The position numbers and the translations under genes were made by a program. Source: Streptomyces olivochromogenes (GTDB taxonomy: Bacteria > Actinomycetota > Actinomycetes > Streptomycetales > Streptomycetaceae). From it: 42,759 nt of DNA. Numbering within the stretch: the stretch's first letter is position 1; each line of letters begins with the position of its first letter. A model generated the notes under the pieces. That model saw only the letters and a program-made list of their open reading frames with translations, ran no database searches and was not told where the DNA came from. The DNA lies in NCBI RefSeq assembly GCF_021538895.1, contig NZ_JADDRL010000082.1, forward strand, positions 1 to 42,759, read 5' to 3'. Positions 6,438 through 14,443 of the stretch are shown here, one piece after another.

Positions 6438-9170
6438 TCACGCCGCCGGGACCGTCGTCTCCGGCGTGTTCCAGCCGGAGGTCCTCACCCGTGGTGCGGA
6501 TCCGTGCAGATCGGCCGTCCGGTAGGTGGCGGTCAGCGTCACCGACTCGCCCGGCCACAGGCTCACCTGGTTGTCCGACCAGCGCACCGGCAGCACCGGC
6601 CGGCCCTGCGCGTCGACCAGATGGGCGTCCGTCAACAGCGCCGGGGTCTTTCCGCTCCCCGTGGCCCGCAGGGTCACCGTGGTGGTCGAGGTCCCGTCCG
6701 AGGAGCCCGTCGACGTCGTCGTCGCGGTCGCCGACACCGGCGCCTGGGCCATCGACGTCAGCCCCTTCAGATCGGCGTAGCTCGTCGTCGGCGTGTAGTA
6801 CCAGTCGGTGCCGGCCCAGTCGAGGGTGTCCGGCTTGGTGGAGAGCCAGTACACGTTGCGGCTCACCTCCTTGCCCGAGGAGTCGGTCAGGACCAGGCGG
6901 ACCAGGTACGTCGTCGACAGCCCGCTCACCGACGCGGGAAGCGTCAGCGCGGTGGTGTGCGCCCCGTCCCCGTCGACCGTGACCCCGGTGACGGTCTTGT
7001 CGTACTTCTGCGTGCCGTCGGGGTTGAACAGCGTGGCCCGCGCGGTCAGTCCGGTCGCGGAGCCGTGCCGGTTGTCGACCACGACGACCGAGCGGTTGTC
7101 GTACGAGTACTGGATGTGCAGCGGCTCGTTGGCCTTCTTGGCGCCGAAGTAGGCGCCGCCCTGGTCGAGATAGCGGTCCATCAACTGCCAGTGCAGGGAC
7201 GTCCAGCCGCTGTTGAACATCCAGTAGATCACCCCGGTGGACGGCTTCGAGGCGTCCGTCTGGTTGCGCTCGTAGGCCTCGTACTGCGCGCGGACGTTCT
7301 CGTACTGCGCGAGCTGCGCCTTGCGTACGTAGTCGGTGAGGCCGGTCGGGGCGCCGTAGCGGCCGGCGAGGGCGTTGTCGTAGATCTTCAGCGTGCCGAA
7401 GACCGGCGACGGGGAGCGGTGGTACTGCTTGGTGCTGGGGTTCTTCCAGAGGGTGTCCAGCTCGGCCGGTGACATCATCCGGCGCAGGGTGTCGAGGGTG
7501 GGGATGTCCGGGCCCGCGCTGGTCTCGGAGTTGAAGCCGGTGGCCCCGCCCTCGCGCTTGGCGTACCAGTAGTTCGGCGGGATCCAGTCGTAGGGGCCGG
7601 TCATCTTCATGCCCGAACTGCCCAGCTGCGGCGAGGACTTGGCGGAGGCGGCGGAGACCACCGGGGTCGGCCAGTCGGCGGCCCGCAGGGCGTCCAGGTA
7701 GTTCTTCTCGATCGTCGCGTCGGGTGCGAAGTCGCTGCCGATCAGGAAGGAGATCACGCTCGGGTGGTCACGCAGCCGGGCGGCCTCGGCGGCCATCGAC
7801 GCCTTGGCGACCGGGTAGTCGGCCGGGGTCCACTTGTCGCCGGACTCGCCGCTCCCGTTGACCTGGCCCTCCCACTTGTCGCAGCACTCCCAGCCCGGCA
7901 GGGTCAGGACGCCGTAGCGGTCGGCCAGTTCGAAGAACTCGTCGGGCTCGATGTGCCCTTCGAGACGGATGGTGTTGAGGCCGAGGTCGAGTGCGTACTT
8001 CAGCCGGTCCTCGACATAGGTCCGGTCCCAGCGCAGGAACTCGTCCGGCGACCAGCCGCCGCCCTTGATCAGCAGCTTGCGGCCGTTGATCCGGTACTGG
8101 CGGGCGCCGTCGGAGTTCAGCGGCGCCTGCACGTCACGGATGCCGAAGGTCTCGTGCGTGGAGTCCGACGGCGTACCGGCGACGGACGCGGTCAGGTCGA
8201 GGCCGTACAGGGGCTGGTCGCCCATGCCCGCCGGCCACCACACCCGCGGCGAGGTGAGGTGCAGGCCGGGGGAGTCGGCCGGGGTGAAGGTGACGGTCTT
8301 CGTCTCGTGCGCGGCGAGCGTGACGGTCCTGGCGAAGGACGTTCCCCCGACGCTGCCGGAGACCTCGGTGGTGACGGGGGCGTCGGAGTCGTTGCGGGCC
8401 TGTGCCTTGACCGTCAGGTCGGCCGTGGCGAGCGAGGGGACGGCCAGTTTGCTCACCACGTGCGCGTCGCGCAGCGCGACCGGGCCGCCGCGGCGGACCA
8501 GGACGTCCCGGACGATGCCCATGTTCTCGTCGGGCGGCGGCTGGAGCCAGTCGATCCAGCCCATGGTGAGGTTCTTGTTCGGCTCGTTGGGCCGGATGCG
8601 GAAGGCGACCGTGTTGGTGCCGGAGCGGACCAGCGAGGTGACGTCCAGTTCGTGCCGGGTGTAGGCGCCGGCGACATCGGCGGCCTTGGCCACCTGGCGG
8701 CCGTTCACATAGACGTCGGCCGCCGAGATCACGCCGCTGAAGTCGAGGTAGGTGCGCTCGGCGGTGTCGGCGACCATGAAGTCGGTCCGGTACCACCACG
8801 GGACCTGGAAGTCGGCCTTGGGGATCTTCTGCTGGTTGGTGGAGTAGAACGGGTCCGCGTACAGACCGTTCGCGAGCAGTGCCGCGAGGACGGTGGAGCG
8901 GGGGCCGGCCGGGTACCAGCCGGTCGCCGGATAGCCGGGGGAGGAGACGGCCTCCGGGGAGTCTCCGACCTTCGCCGTCGACTGGATCGCGTAGCCGGAC
9001 AGCGGGGTGCTGCTGCCGGCGGCGGAGGGGACGCGGGTGACCCGGGCGTGCGCCCGTGTCGGGGCCGGATCCCGGGACCCGGCCCAGGCACTGGTGGACA
9101 GCGAACAGAGCAGGCCCAGGGCCACGGCCGCGGTGGCGAGGCGGCGCCTGGGGGCGGGGCGAGGGAACAC
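6438..9170 (-). CDS. csxA: Secreted GH2 exo-beta-D-glucosaminidase (CsxA-like)
   Basis: 910 aa. Signal peptide 1-30 (RRR, hydrophobic core, cleavage after SAWA). A GH2 sugar-binding domain follows (about 60-230, with 'MGWIDWLQPPPDENMGIVRDV'), then the immunoglobulin-like domain, the TIM barrel (about 350-650) and C-terminal beta domains. The catalytic pair marks the subfamily. Exo-glucosaminidases have Ser-Asp where other GH2 enzymes have Asn-Glu, and here this is 'LIGSDFAPD' with D480 as acid/base. The nucleophile is E549 in 'FNSETSAG'. In Amycolatopsis CsxA the equivalents are D469 and E541. The enzyme removes GlcN from the non-reducing end of chitosan oligomers. The start is GTG 9170 after TGGAGA. 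A ROK-type dyad lies in its promoter. Confidence 0.9.
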   Translation of the reverse strand: MFPRPAPRRRLATAAVALGLLCSLSTSAWAGSRDPAPTRAHARVTRVPSAAGSSTPLSGYAIQSTAKVGDSPEAVSSPGYPATGWYPAGPRSTVLAALLANGLYADPFYSTNQQKIPKADFQVPWWYRTDFMVADTAERTYLDFSGVISAADVYVNGRQVAKAADVAGAYTRHELDVTSLVRSGTNTVAFRIRPNEPNKNLTMGWIDWLQPPPDENMGIVRDVLVRRGGPVALRDAHVVSKLAVPSLATADLTVKAQARNDSDAPVTTEVSGSVGGTSFARTVTLAAHETKTVTFTPADSPGLHLTSPRVWWPAGMGDQPLYGLDLTASVAGTPSDSTHETFGIRDVQAPLNSDGARQYRINGRKLLIKGGGWSPDEFLRWDRTYVEDRLKYALDLGLNTIRLEGHIEPDEFFELADRYGVLTLPGWECCDKWEGQVNGSGESGDKWTPADYPVAKASMAAEAARLRDHPSVISFLIGSDFAPDATIEKNYLDALRAADWPTPVVSAASAKSSPQLGSSGMKMTGPYDWIPPNYWYAKREGGATGFNSETSAGPDIPTLDTLRRMMSPAELDTLWKNPSTKQYHRSPSPVFGTLKIYDNALAGRYGAPTGLTDYVRKAQLAQYENVRAQYEAYERNQTDASKPSTGVIYWMFNSGWTSLHWQLMDRYLDQGGAYFGAKKANEPLHIQYSYDNRSVVVVDNRHGSATGLTARATLFNPDGTQKYDKTVTGVTVDGDGAHTTALTLPASVSGLSTTYLVRLVLTDSSGKEVSRNVYWLSTKPDTLDWAGTDWYYTPTTSYADLKGLTSMAQAPVSATATTTSTGSSDGTSTTTVTLRATGSGKTPALLTDAHLVDAQGRPVLPVRWSDNQVSLWPGESVTLTATYRTADLHGSAPRVRTSGWNTPETTVPAA

Positions 9171-9189
9171 GGCGGTCTCCAGCCTCGTA

Positions 9190-9219
9190 AAGTTAGGAAA
9201 CTTTACTAACCCGCCTCAA
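9190..9219 (-). promoter_or_regulatory. GH2 promoter with a ROK-type operator
   Basis: Minus-strand -35 TTGAGG (9219-9214), 18-bp spacer and -10 TAACTT (9195-9190). Inside the spacer and -10 lies the dyad GTTAGGAAACTTTACTAAC (plus strand 9192-9210). The overlapping GTAAAGTT/AACTTTAC (9187-9194 and 9199-9206) is a perfect 8-bp inverted repeat. A protein bound here would block polymerase. A related dyad lies in the permease promoter at 10497-10514, and the ROK gene lies between the two. Confidence 0.75.
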
Positions 9220-9271
9220 GCTAGGGCGCCGGGTGGGCGGTGTCAATCACCGTGGCCCCGGCGGCAGATGT

Positions 9272-10456
9272 TCAGGACACGGCCGTCCTGTGCTCGAACA
9301 CCATCTCCCGTGCGGTGCCCAACGCCGTCGCCACCGCGCCCAGCAGGACCGCGTCCTCACCCAGTCGGCTCGGCGCGATCTTCGGGCGCAGGGGGGTGAG
9401 CGTGCGCAGATGCTCCCGGACCGGCCGCAGCAGCAGGTCCACGCTGTGGCCCACCCCGCCGCCCAGGACCACGAGATCCGGGTCGAGCACCGCCGCGGCG
9501 GCCGCCACCGTGTGCGCGATCCGCTCGCCCTCCAGGCGGACCGCCTTGACCGCGGCCTCGTTGCCCTGCCGGGCCGCGTCGAACACGGCCTTGGCGGTGA
9601 GCTGCCCGCTCATCCCGAACCGGCGCGCCGCCTCGACGACGGCCACCCCCGACACGGCGTCCTCCAGCCGCTCCGGCTTGAGCTGCCCCGGCCAGGGCAG
9701 GAAACCGATCTCCCCGGCCAGCCCGTGCGCGCCCGTGAACAGCCGCCCCTCGCTGACGACGCCCATGCCGAGACCGGTCCCGATCAGGATGTACGCGAAC
9801 AGCCGGCTGCCCGCGCCGACCCCGAAGGTGTACTCGCCCAGGGCGGCCAGATTGGCGTCGTTGTGCACTTCCAGCGGTATGCCGAGCTCGGCGCGCAGCC
9901 GGTCGAGCAGCCCCGCGCGGCCCCAGCCCGGCAGATGCATCGCATACCTGACGCGCCGCTGCTTCTCGTCGTAGACGCCGGGTGTGCCCACTACCCCGTG
10001 CGCCACCTGTGCCGGGTCCACCCCGGAGTTGGCCACGACCTGCCGGGCGGTGCCGACCAGCAGGTCGGTGAGGGCGTCCGCGCCGCGGGCGGGGTTGCGC
10101 ACGTCGGAGCGGGCGACCACCGTGCCGTCCAGGTCGGCCAGCGCGACCCGCAGCCAGCTGCGGCCCATGTCGATGCCGAGCGCGTAACCGGCGGCCGGGT
10201 CCGGGGCGTACAGGACGGCGACCCGCCCGCGCTCGGGGGCGTGGGTGCCGACCTCGTGCACGAGCCCGGCCGCCTCCAGCGAGGCGAGCGCGCTGGAGAC
10301 CGTCGGCTTGGACAGACCGGTCTCCCTGGCCAGTTGGGCCCGGGACGCGGCGCCGTGGTCCCGCAGCCGGTCCAGGAGCAGCCGTTCGTTGGCGCTGCGC
10401 AGCCGTTGACGGCTCCAGGGCTGTTCGTGCTGCTCTATGGCGTCGCTGGCGGGCAT
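9272..10456 (-). CDS. ROK family transcriptional repressor
   Basis: 394 aa. Residues ~15-75 form a winged helix ('RLRSANERLLLDRLRDHGAASRAQLARETGLSKPTVSSALASLEAAGLV'). Residues ~90-385 form the sugar-kinase-like ROK domain with 'GIDMGRSWLRVALADLDG' and 'YILIGTGLGMGVV'. The usual zinc motif (CxCGxxGCxE) is missing, and the preceding GEIGH is GEIGF, so this member probably lacks the structural zinc. It should release DNA on binding a sugar or sugar phosphate. It sits between an exo-glucosaminidase and a permease, both with a similar dyad in their promoters. Glucosamine or a chitosan oligomer is therefore the likely inducer, by analogy with the ROK chitosanase repressor CsnR of Streptomyces. Confidence 0.88.
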   Translation of the reverse strand: MPASDAIEQHEQPWSRQRLRSANERLLLDRLRDHGAASRAQLARETGLSKPTVSSALASLEAAGLVHEVGTHAPERGRVAVLYAPDPAAGYALGIDMGRSWLRVALADLDGTVVARSDVRNPARGADALTDLLVGTARQVVANSGVDPAQVAHGVVGTPGVYDEKQRRVRYAMHLPGWGRAGLLDRLRAELGIPLEVHNDANLAALGEYTFGVGAGSRLFAYILIGTGLGMGVVSEGRLFTGAHGLAGEIGFLPWPGQLKPERLEDAVSGVAVVEAARRFGMSGQLTAKAVFDAARQGNEAAVKAVRLEGERIAHTVAAAAAVLDPDLVVLGGGVGHSVDLLLRPVREHLRTLTPLRPKIAPSRLGEDAVLLGAVATALGTAREMVFEHRTAVS

Positions 10457-10487
10457 CGCACCATTCTCACGTATTCCTGTCGCATAC

Positions 10488-10516
10488 TTGACGCATCTAG
10501 TAAGGCTCCTTAACTT
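10488..10516 (+). promoter_or_regulatory. APC permease promoter with a ROK-type operator
   Basis: -35 TTGACG (10488-10493), 17-bp spacer and -10 TAACTT (10511-10516): a near-consensus housekeeping promoter. The dyad CTAGTAAGGCTCCTTAAC (10497-10514, centred on TAAGG-CT-CCTTA) covers the spacer and -10. Its reverse complement matches 13 of 19 positions of the dyad in the GH2 promoter and has the same relation to a TAACTT -10. The divergent ROK gene starts at 10456, so the site may also serve autoregulation. Confidence 0.75.
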
Positions 10517-10574
10517 TATCGGCCATCCCGCCTCCTCCGGCAGACCTCGCCGTGCAACGCGTCAGGAGCCCCCA

Positions 10575-12029
10575 ATGTCCGGTAGTCCGCCACCCTCGGG
10601 TGGCTTCGTCCGTCGCGTCGGCCTCTTCCAGGCCACCGCCATCAACATGAGCCAGATGTGCGGCATCGGCCCGTTCGTGACGATCCCGCTGATGGTCGCC
10701 GCGTTCGGCGGCCCCCAGGCGGTCATCGGGTTCGTCGCGGGCGCGGTGCTGGCGCTCTGCGACGGTCTCGTCTGGGCCGAACTGGGCGCCGCGATGCCCG
10801 GCTCCGGCGGCAGCTACGTCTATCTGCGCCAGGCCTTCCAGTACCGCACGGGCCGGCTGATGCCGTTCCTGTTCGTGTGGACGGCGATGCTCTTCATCCC
10901 GCTGATCATGTCCACCGGCGTGGTCGGCTTCGTCCAGTACCTCGGCTATCTCGCCCCCGACCTGGGCCAGACCCCGGGCGACCTGATCGGCCTCGGCGTC
11001 ATCGCCCTCGTCGTGATCCTGCTCTGGCGGGGCATCGAGCACATCGCCCGCATCACCGCCGTGATGTGGGCCGTCATGATCGCCTCGGTGCTCCTGGTGA
11101 TCGTCGCCGCGGCGACGGACTTCAGCACGGACCTGGCCTTCACCTACCCGGCGCACGCCTTCGACCTGACCTCGAACCACTTCTGGCTCGGCTTCGCCGC
11201 GGGCCTGACCATCGGCATCTACGACTACCTCGGCTACAACACCACCGCCTACATGGGCGCCGAGATCAAGGACCCGGGCCGGACGCTGCCGCGGTCCATC
11301 ATCTTCTCGATCCTCGGGATCATGGCGATCTACCTGCTGCTGCAGATCGGCACGCTGGGCGTCATCGACTGGCAGCGCATGAGCAACCCGGACGACATCG
11401 CCGCCACCTCGGTGGCCTCTGCGGTCCTGGAGAAGACCTGGGGCAAGGGTGCCGCCGACACGGTGACCGTACTGATCCTGATCACGGCGTTCGCCTCGGT
11501 GTTCACCGGGCTCCTCGGCGGCTCGCGGGTGCCCTACGACGCCGCCCGCGACCGCGTCTTCTTCCGCCCCTACGCGAAGCTGCACCCCCGCCACCGCTTC
11601 CCGATGCTGGGCCTGGCGACGATGGGCGTGATCACCGCGATCGGGTTCCTGATCGGCCGCCACACGGACCTGGCCACCCTGATCCAGCTGCTGACCACGG
11701 TGATGGTGATCGTCCAGGCGCTGTCCCAGATCGTGGCCCTGTCCGTCCTGCGCAAACGGCAGCCGACCCTGCGCCGCCCCTACCGCATGTGGCTCTACCC
11801 CCTCCCGAGCATCCTTGCCTTCGTCGGCTGGTGCGTGATCTACGGCTACGCCGACAAGAATTCCCCGGGCCGCCACCCCATCGAGTGGTCCCTGGCCTGG
11901 GTGGCCCTCGGCTGCGTGGCCTTCGTCATCTGGGCACGGCTGGAGAAGGTGTGGCCGTTCGGGCCGAGGGAGATCACGGAGGAGTTCCTCACCGCGCCCA
12001 CGCCGGACACGGAGCCCGCCGGCGCCTGA
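10575..12029 (+). CDS. APC superfamily permease
   Basis: 484 aa with about 12 transmembrane segments. It starts with the APC-family first helix, in which substrate-binding glycines break the helix ('INMSQMCGIGPFVTIPLMVAAFGG', residues ~24-47). The consensus 'GLVWAELGAAMPGSGGSYVYLRQAF' region follows. The family carries amino acids, amines and related organic cations. Here the gene shares a repressor-type dyad with an exo-glucosaminidase gene and diverges from its ROK regulator, so an amino-sugar-related substrate is possible but unproven. ATG 10575 follows CAGGAG. A tandem hairpin terminator lies behind it. Confidence 0.88.
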   Translation: MSGSPPPSGGFVRRVGLFQATAINMSQMCGIGPFVTIPLMVAAFGGPQAVIGFVAGAVLALCDGLVWAELGAAMPGSGGSYVYLRQAFQYRTGRLMPFLFVWTAMLFIPLIMSTGVVGFVQYLGYLAPDLGQTPGDLIGLGVIALVVILLWRGIEHIARITAVMWAVMIASVLLVIVAAATDFSTDLAFTYPAHAFDLTSNHFWLGFAAGLTIGIYDYLGYNTTAYMGAEIKDPGRTLPRSIIFSILGIMAIYLLLQIGTLGVIDWQRMSNPDDIAATSVASAVLEKTWGKGAADTVTVLILITAFASVFTGLLGGSRVPYDAARDRVFFRPYAKLHPRHRFPMLGLATMGVITAIGFLIGRHTDLATLIQLLTTVMVIVQALSQIVALSVLRKRQPTLRRPYRMWLYPLPSILAFVGWCVIYGYADKNSPGRHPIEWSLAWVALGCVAFVIWARLEKVWPFGPREITEEFLTAPTPDTEPAGA

Positions 12030-12078
12030 CCTCGACCGTCCCGCTGCGCGCCGCGGACCCCATCGCTCGCGAGGCCGT

Positions 12079-12121
12079 CCCGGCCGGGCTCACGTCCGGC
12101 CGGGGCGGCCTTTTCGGCCGC
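12079..12121. terminator. Tandem hairpin terminator behind the permease
   Basis: CCCGGCCGG (12079-12087) pairs with CCGGCCGGG (12096-12104). Directly after it GCGGCC-TTTTC-GGCCGC (12105-12121) forms a second stem. Confidence 0.8.
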
Positions 12122-12129
12122 CGCCCGGC

Positions 12130-12159
12130 TTGACATGCAAGTAATCGACTGCATAACTT
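12130..12159 (+). promoter_or_regulatory. ArsR-SRPBCC promoter with embedded dyad
   Basis: -35 TTGACA (12130-12135) and -10 TAACTT (12154-12159) with an 18-bp spacer. The dyad ATGCA-N10-TGCAT (12134-12153) fills the spacer; including the next bases it reads ATGCAaGT...ACtGCAT. The position suggests repression by the ArsR-type product itself. Confidence 0.65.
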
Positions 12160-12191
12160 CGAGTGTGCGATCAGAGGACGACGACAGCGGG

Positions 12192-12959
12192 ATGGACAAG
12201 GTCTTCAAGGCGCTTGCCGACGAGACGCGCAGACGGTTGCTCGACCGGCTGCACGAGCAGAACGGCCAGACGCTGGGCGAGTTGTGCCGGCGCATCGAGA
12301 TGACACGCCAGTCGGTGACCCAGCATCTCGCCCTCCTGGAGGCCGCCAACCTGGTCAGCACCGTGCGGCGGGGCCGGGAGAAGCTGCACTACCTCAACCC
12401 CGTGCCGCTCCACGAGATCCAGGAACGGTGGATCGACAAGTTCGAGCGCCCGCGCCTGCGCGCGCTCGGCGCACTGAAGCGACAAGCCGAGGAAGCCATG
12501 ACCGACAAGCCGAGTTTCGTCTACGTCACCTACATCGCGAGCTCCCCGGAGAAGGTCTTCGAGGCGCTCACCGACGCGGAGCTCACCGCCGTCTACTGGG
12601 GGCACAGCAACGTCTCGGACTGGAAGCCCGGCTCCCGCTGGCAGCACCTGCGCACCGACGGCTCCGGCATCGCCGACGTGGTCGGCACCGTCGTCGAGAG
12701 CGAACCGCCGACCCGCCTGGTCACGACCTGGACGTCCCCCGAGACCGAGGGGCAGGAGGACAAGTACTCCCGGGTCACCTTCGAGATCCGGCCGCACGAG
12801 GACATCGTCCGCCTGACCGTCACCCACGAGGACCTGGGCGACGAGGGTGAGCGCGCGGACGTAGCGCAGGGCTGGCCGGCGGTGCTGTCCAACCTCAAGT
12901 CGATCCTGGAGACCGGCAGCCCGATGCCGCAGGCGCCGTGGCAGGTGCCGGCGCACTGA
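12192..12959 (+). CDS. ArsR-type regulator fused to an SRPBCC (AHSA1-like) domain
   Basis: 255 aa. Residues 1-95 are an ArsR winged helix ('MDKVFKALADETRRRLLDRL', recognition helix 'MTRQSVTQHLALLEAANLV'). Residues ~108-245 are an AHSA1/SRPBCC hydrophobic-pocket domain ('YVTYIASSPEKVFEALTD...', 'RLVTTWTSPETEG', 'GWPAVLSNLKSILETG'). In many actinobacteria these are two adjacent genes; here one frame joins them ('EEAMTDKPSF', with the second gene's likely ancestral ATG still visible inside). The pocket may sense a small hydrophobic ligand. ATG 12192 is preferred because the domain starts there. AGAGGA lies 13 nt upstream, a little far. Confidence 0.85.
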   Translation: MDKVFKALADETRRRLLDRLHEQNGQTLGELCRRIEMTRQSVTQHLALLEAANLVSTVRRGREKLHYLNPVPLHEIQERWIDKFERPRLRALGALKRQAEEAMTDKPSFVYVTYIASSPEKVFEALTDAELTAVYWGHSNVSDWKPGSRWQHLRTDGSGIADVVGTVVESEPPTRLVTTWTSPETEGQEDKYSRVTFEIRPHEDIVRLTVTHEDLGDEGERADVAQGWPAVLSNLKSILETGSPMPQAPWQVPAH

Positions 12960-13022
12960 GCGGCCGCGGCGGGGCCGGAACGCCGACCGGCCGCGGCGAG
13001 GAGGGAACGTCGTCCGGACACG

Positions 13023-13056
13023 GCGAGGCCGGCTCGCTTTCGCGCACCGGCCTCGC
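13023..13056. terminator. Bidirectional 10-bp stem terminator
   Basis: GCGAGGCCGG (13023-13032) pairs perfectly with CCGGCCTCGC (13047-13056). It lies between the convergent ArsR-SRPBCC gene (stop 12959) and SPW-repeat gene (stop 13087). Confidence 0.85.
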
Positions 13057-13086
13057 GGTAATTGTTCCTTTCCTCGTTGTTCTCTT

Positions 13087-13533
13087 CTATGGCATGGGGG
13101 CCACCGGGGTGGCCTTCGCCGCCGTCATGGCGCACAGCAACCCGAGGACCACGGCCAGCGCGCCGATGATGACGTTGTTGAGGATGACGCCGGTGTCCGG
13201 GCTGGTGCCGACGATCCATGGCGCGATGATCATCCAGACGCCGAGGGCACACATGGCCCAGCTCAGGCCGTACATCCGAGCCGGAGCGGTGGTGAATCCC
13301 AGGGCCAGCAGGCCGATCGCGATACCCATGATCAGGTTGTGGGTGGCGAGCGCCGGCTGGCTCGCCGTGTAGTGGAGGATCCACGGGGATGCCGCGCAGT
13401 ACAGACCGAGCAGGAACACCGGTCCGTCCACGAGCGCTACATCACGACCGCCGAGCATGCGGGCGTAGCGTGCCCGCATTTCGGAGACATCAGGGTGGCT
13501 CGCTATGTCGTGTCTGGGAGAGACGTTGGCCAT
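13087..13533 (-). CDS. SPW-repeat membrane protein
   Basis: 148 aa with four hydrophobic helices arranged as two similar halves. Each half holds the family motif: 'CAASPWILHYTAS' (about residues 47-59) and 'MIIAPWIVGTSPDTG' (about 100-114). An ~35-residue hydrophilic N-terminus precedes them. SPW proteins are small integral membrane proteins of unknown function. ATG 13533 follows AAAGGAGA. Upstream lies an 18-bp direct-repeat motif that also occurs in the sigma/LitR intergenic region, so it may belong to the same regulon. Confidence 0.88.
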   Translation of the reverse strand: MANVSPRHDIASHPDVSEMRARYARMLGGRDVALVDGPVFLLGLYCAASPWILHYTASQPALATHNLIMGIAIGLLALGFTTAPARMYGLSWAMCALGVWMIIAPWIVGTSPDTGVILNNVIIGALAVVLGLLCAMTAAKATPVAPMP

Positions 13534-13600
13534 GGCTGGTCTCCTTTGACTTGCAGGCCTGACCGCGTCTGCTGCGGCACCGTAAACGCCGCATCCACCC

Positions 13601-13622
13601 ATTCTGCCCTTATTCCGCCCTT
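13601..13622 (-). repeat. Two tandem 11-bp repeats in the SPW leader
   Basis: ATTCTGCCCTT (13601-13611) is followed directly by ATTCCGCCCTT (13612-13622), one mismatch. They lie just downstream of the candidate -10 region of the SPW gene, so they fall in the leader or around the start point. Confidence 0.5.
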
Positions 13623-13623
13623 A

Positions 13624-13678
13624 TATATAGAGGCAGTACGGGATCGGTGGTATCAATCTCTGCATCGCTTCTGCGTCG
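13624..13678 (-). promoter_or_regulatory. SPW promoter with upstream direct-repeat motif
   Basis: On the minus strand the motif CGACGCAGAAGCGATGCA (13678-13661; half-sites TGCGTCG and TGCATCG 11 bp apart on the plus strand) is followed after 4 bp by TTGATA (13656-13651). An AT-rich CTATATATAA lies further on. The best -35/-10 spacing is 19-21 bp, longer than usual, which would fit a promoter needing a MerR-like activator. The motif position is that of an activator site. Confidence 0.5.
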
Positions 13679-13698
13679 AATTCATGTTCCTGTGAGGC

Positions 13699-14349
13699 TC
13701 AAGCGTTCGCGTACGCGTGCTCTTCGGTCCGTGTCTGCTGTTCGAGGCGATGCCTCAACCGGTGCAGCCCGCGCCGCGCGTGACTCTTCACCGTGCCCAG
13801 CGGCCAGCCCGTGCGGGCGGCGATCTGGGGCTGCGTCAGGTCCTCGTAGAAGGCCAGGCACAGCACCCGCCGCTGGGCCGCAGGAAGCCCGGCCAGCTCG
13901 TGCCGGACCAGCACGCGGTCCAGCGCGTCCTCGGGCTGCCCGGTCCTGGCGTCCCCGGTGCCGAGGGCCGACCCGGCCGCTGTGACCAGGTCGCCCCGCC
14001 GAGTCCGCGCGGTCAGCGCGTCCGCGATCCTGCGCCGGGTGATACCGACGATCCAGGCGCCGAGCGGACCGCGTTCCGGCCGGTATCCGTGCCGCCCGCG
14101 CCACACGCCGAGGAACACCTGCTGGGTGACGTCCTCCGCCTCGCCGTCGTCCCCCAGCGAACGCCTGGCCAGCGTGAACACCAGCCCGGACCAGCGCCGG
14201 TAGGCGGCGGCCAGACAGGCGTCCTCGCCCGCGACCAGACCGCGGGCGATCTCCTCGTCGGCGAACGACTCCTCGGCCGGGGCCCGCGGCGACGTCGTGG
14301 CGACGGGGTACGGCGGTGGGTGAGCGGGGGCGGCCCGACAGGGCGTCAT
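13699..14349 (-). CDS. ECF-type RNA polymerase sigma factor
   Basis: 216 aa. Region 2 is at about residues 45-115 ('LVFTLARRSLGDDGEAEDVTQQVFLGVWRGRHGY...GAWIVGITRRRIAD'). Region 4 is at about 145-200 ('LPAAQRRVLCLAFYEDLTQPQIAARTGWPLGTVKSHARRGL'). There is no sigma-1.1 or region 3 and no adjacent anti-sigma gene. I prefer ATG 14349 over GTG 14355 because AGGAG then has an 8-nt spacing. It is divergent from a B12-binding MerR regulator and next to a photolyase. This fits a light-stress sigma factor like LitS of S. coelicolor, where LitR and LitS control carotenoid and photolyase genes; here that role is inferred. Confidence 0.85.
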   Translation of the reverse strand: MTPCRAAPAHPPPYPVATTSPRAPAEESFADEEIARGLVAGEDACLAAAYRRWSGLVFTLARRSLGDDGEAEDVTQQVFLGVWRGRHGYRPERGPLGAWIVGITRRRIADALTARTRRGDLVTAAGSALGTGDARTGQPEDALDRVLVRHELAGLPAAQRRVLCLAFYEDLTQPQIAARTGWPLGTVKSHARRGLHRLRHRLEQQTRTEEHAYANA

Positions 14350-14381
14350 GATCACGGCTCCTCACGTGGGGCGCTGTCGCC

Positions 14382-14437
14382 ATCGTGCGAGCGCGTGAGG
14401 CAAGGCCTCAACTTGCGTCGATTCTGCGTCGTATAGT
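14382..14437. promoter_or_regulatory. Divergent sigma/litR control region with 18-bp motif and dyad
   Basis: Plus-strand TGCGTCGATTCTGCGTCG (14414-14431) contains two TGCGTCG half-sites 11 bp apart. It abuts TATAGT (14432-14437), a -10 whose start point would fall at the litR ATG 14444. On the minus strand the same motif is followed after 2 bp by TTGAGG (14411-14406), an 18-bp spacer and CACGAT (14387-14382), a candidate promoter for the sigma gene. TGAGGC-AAG-GCCTCA (14396-14410) is a perfect dyad overlapping that promoter. Confidence 0.6.
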
Positions 14438-14443
14438 CGCTGT

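Noticed and set aside
10497..11876. 459-codon minus-strand frame opposite the permease
   Set aside because: His/Asp/Arg-rich antisense translation of transmembrane codons; the APC gene on the plus strand is unmistakable.
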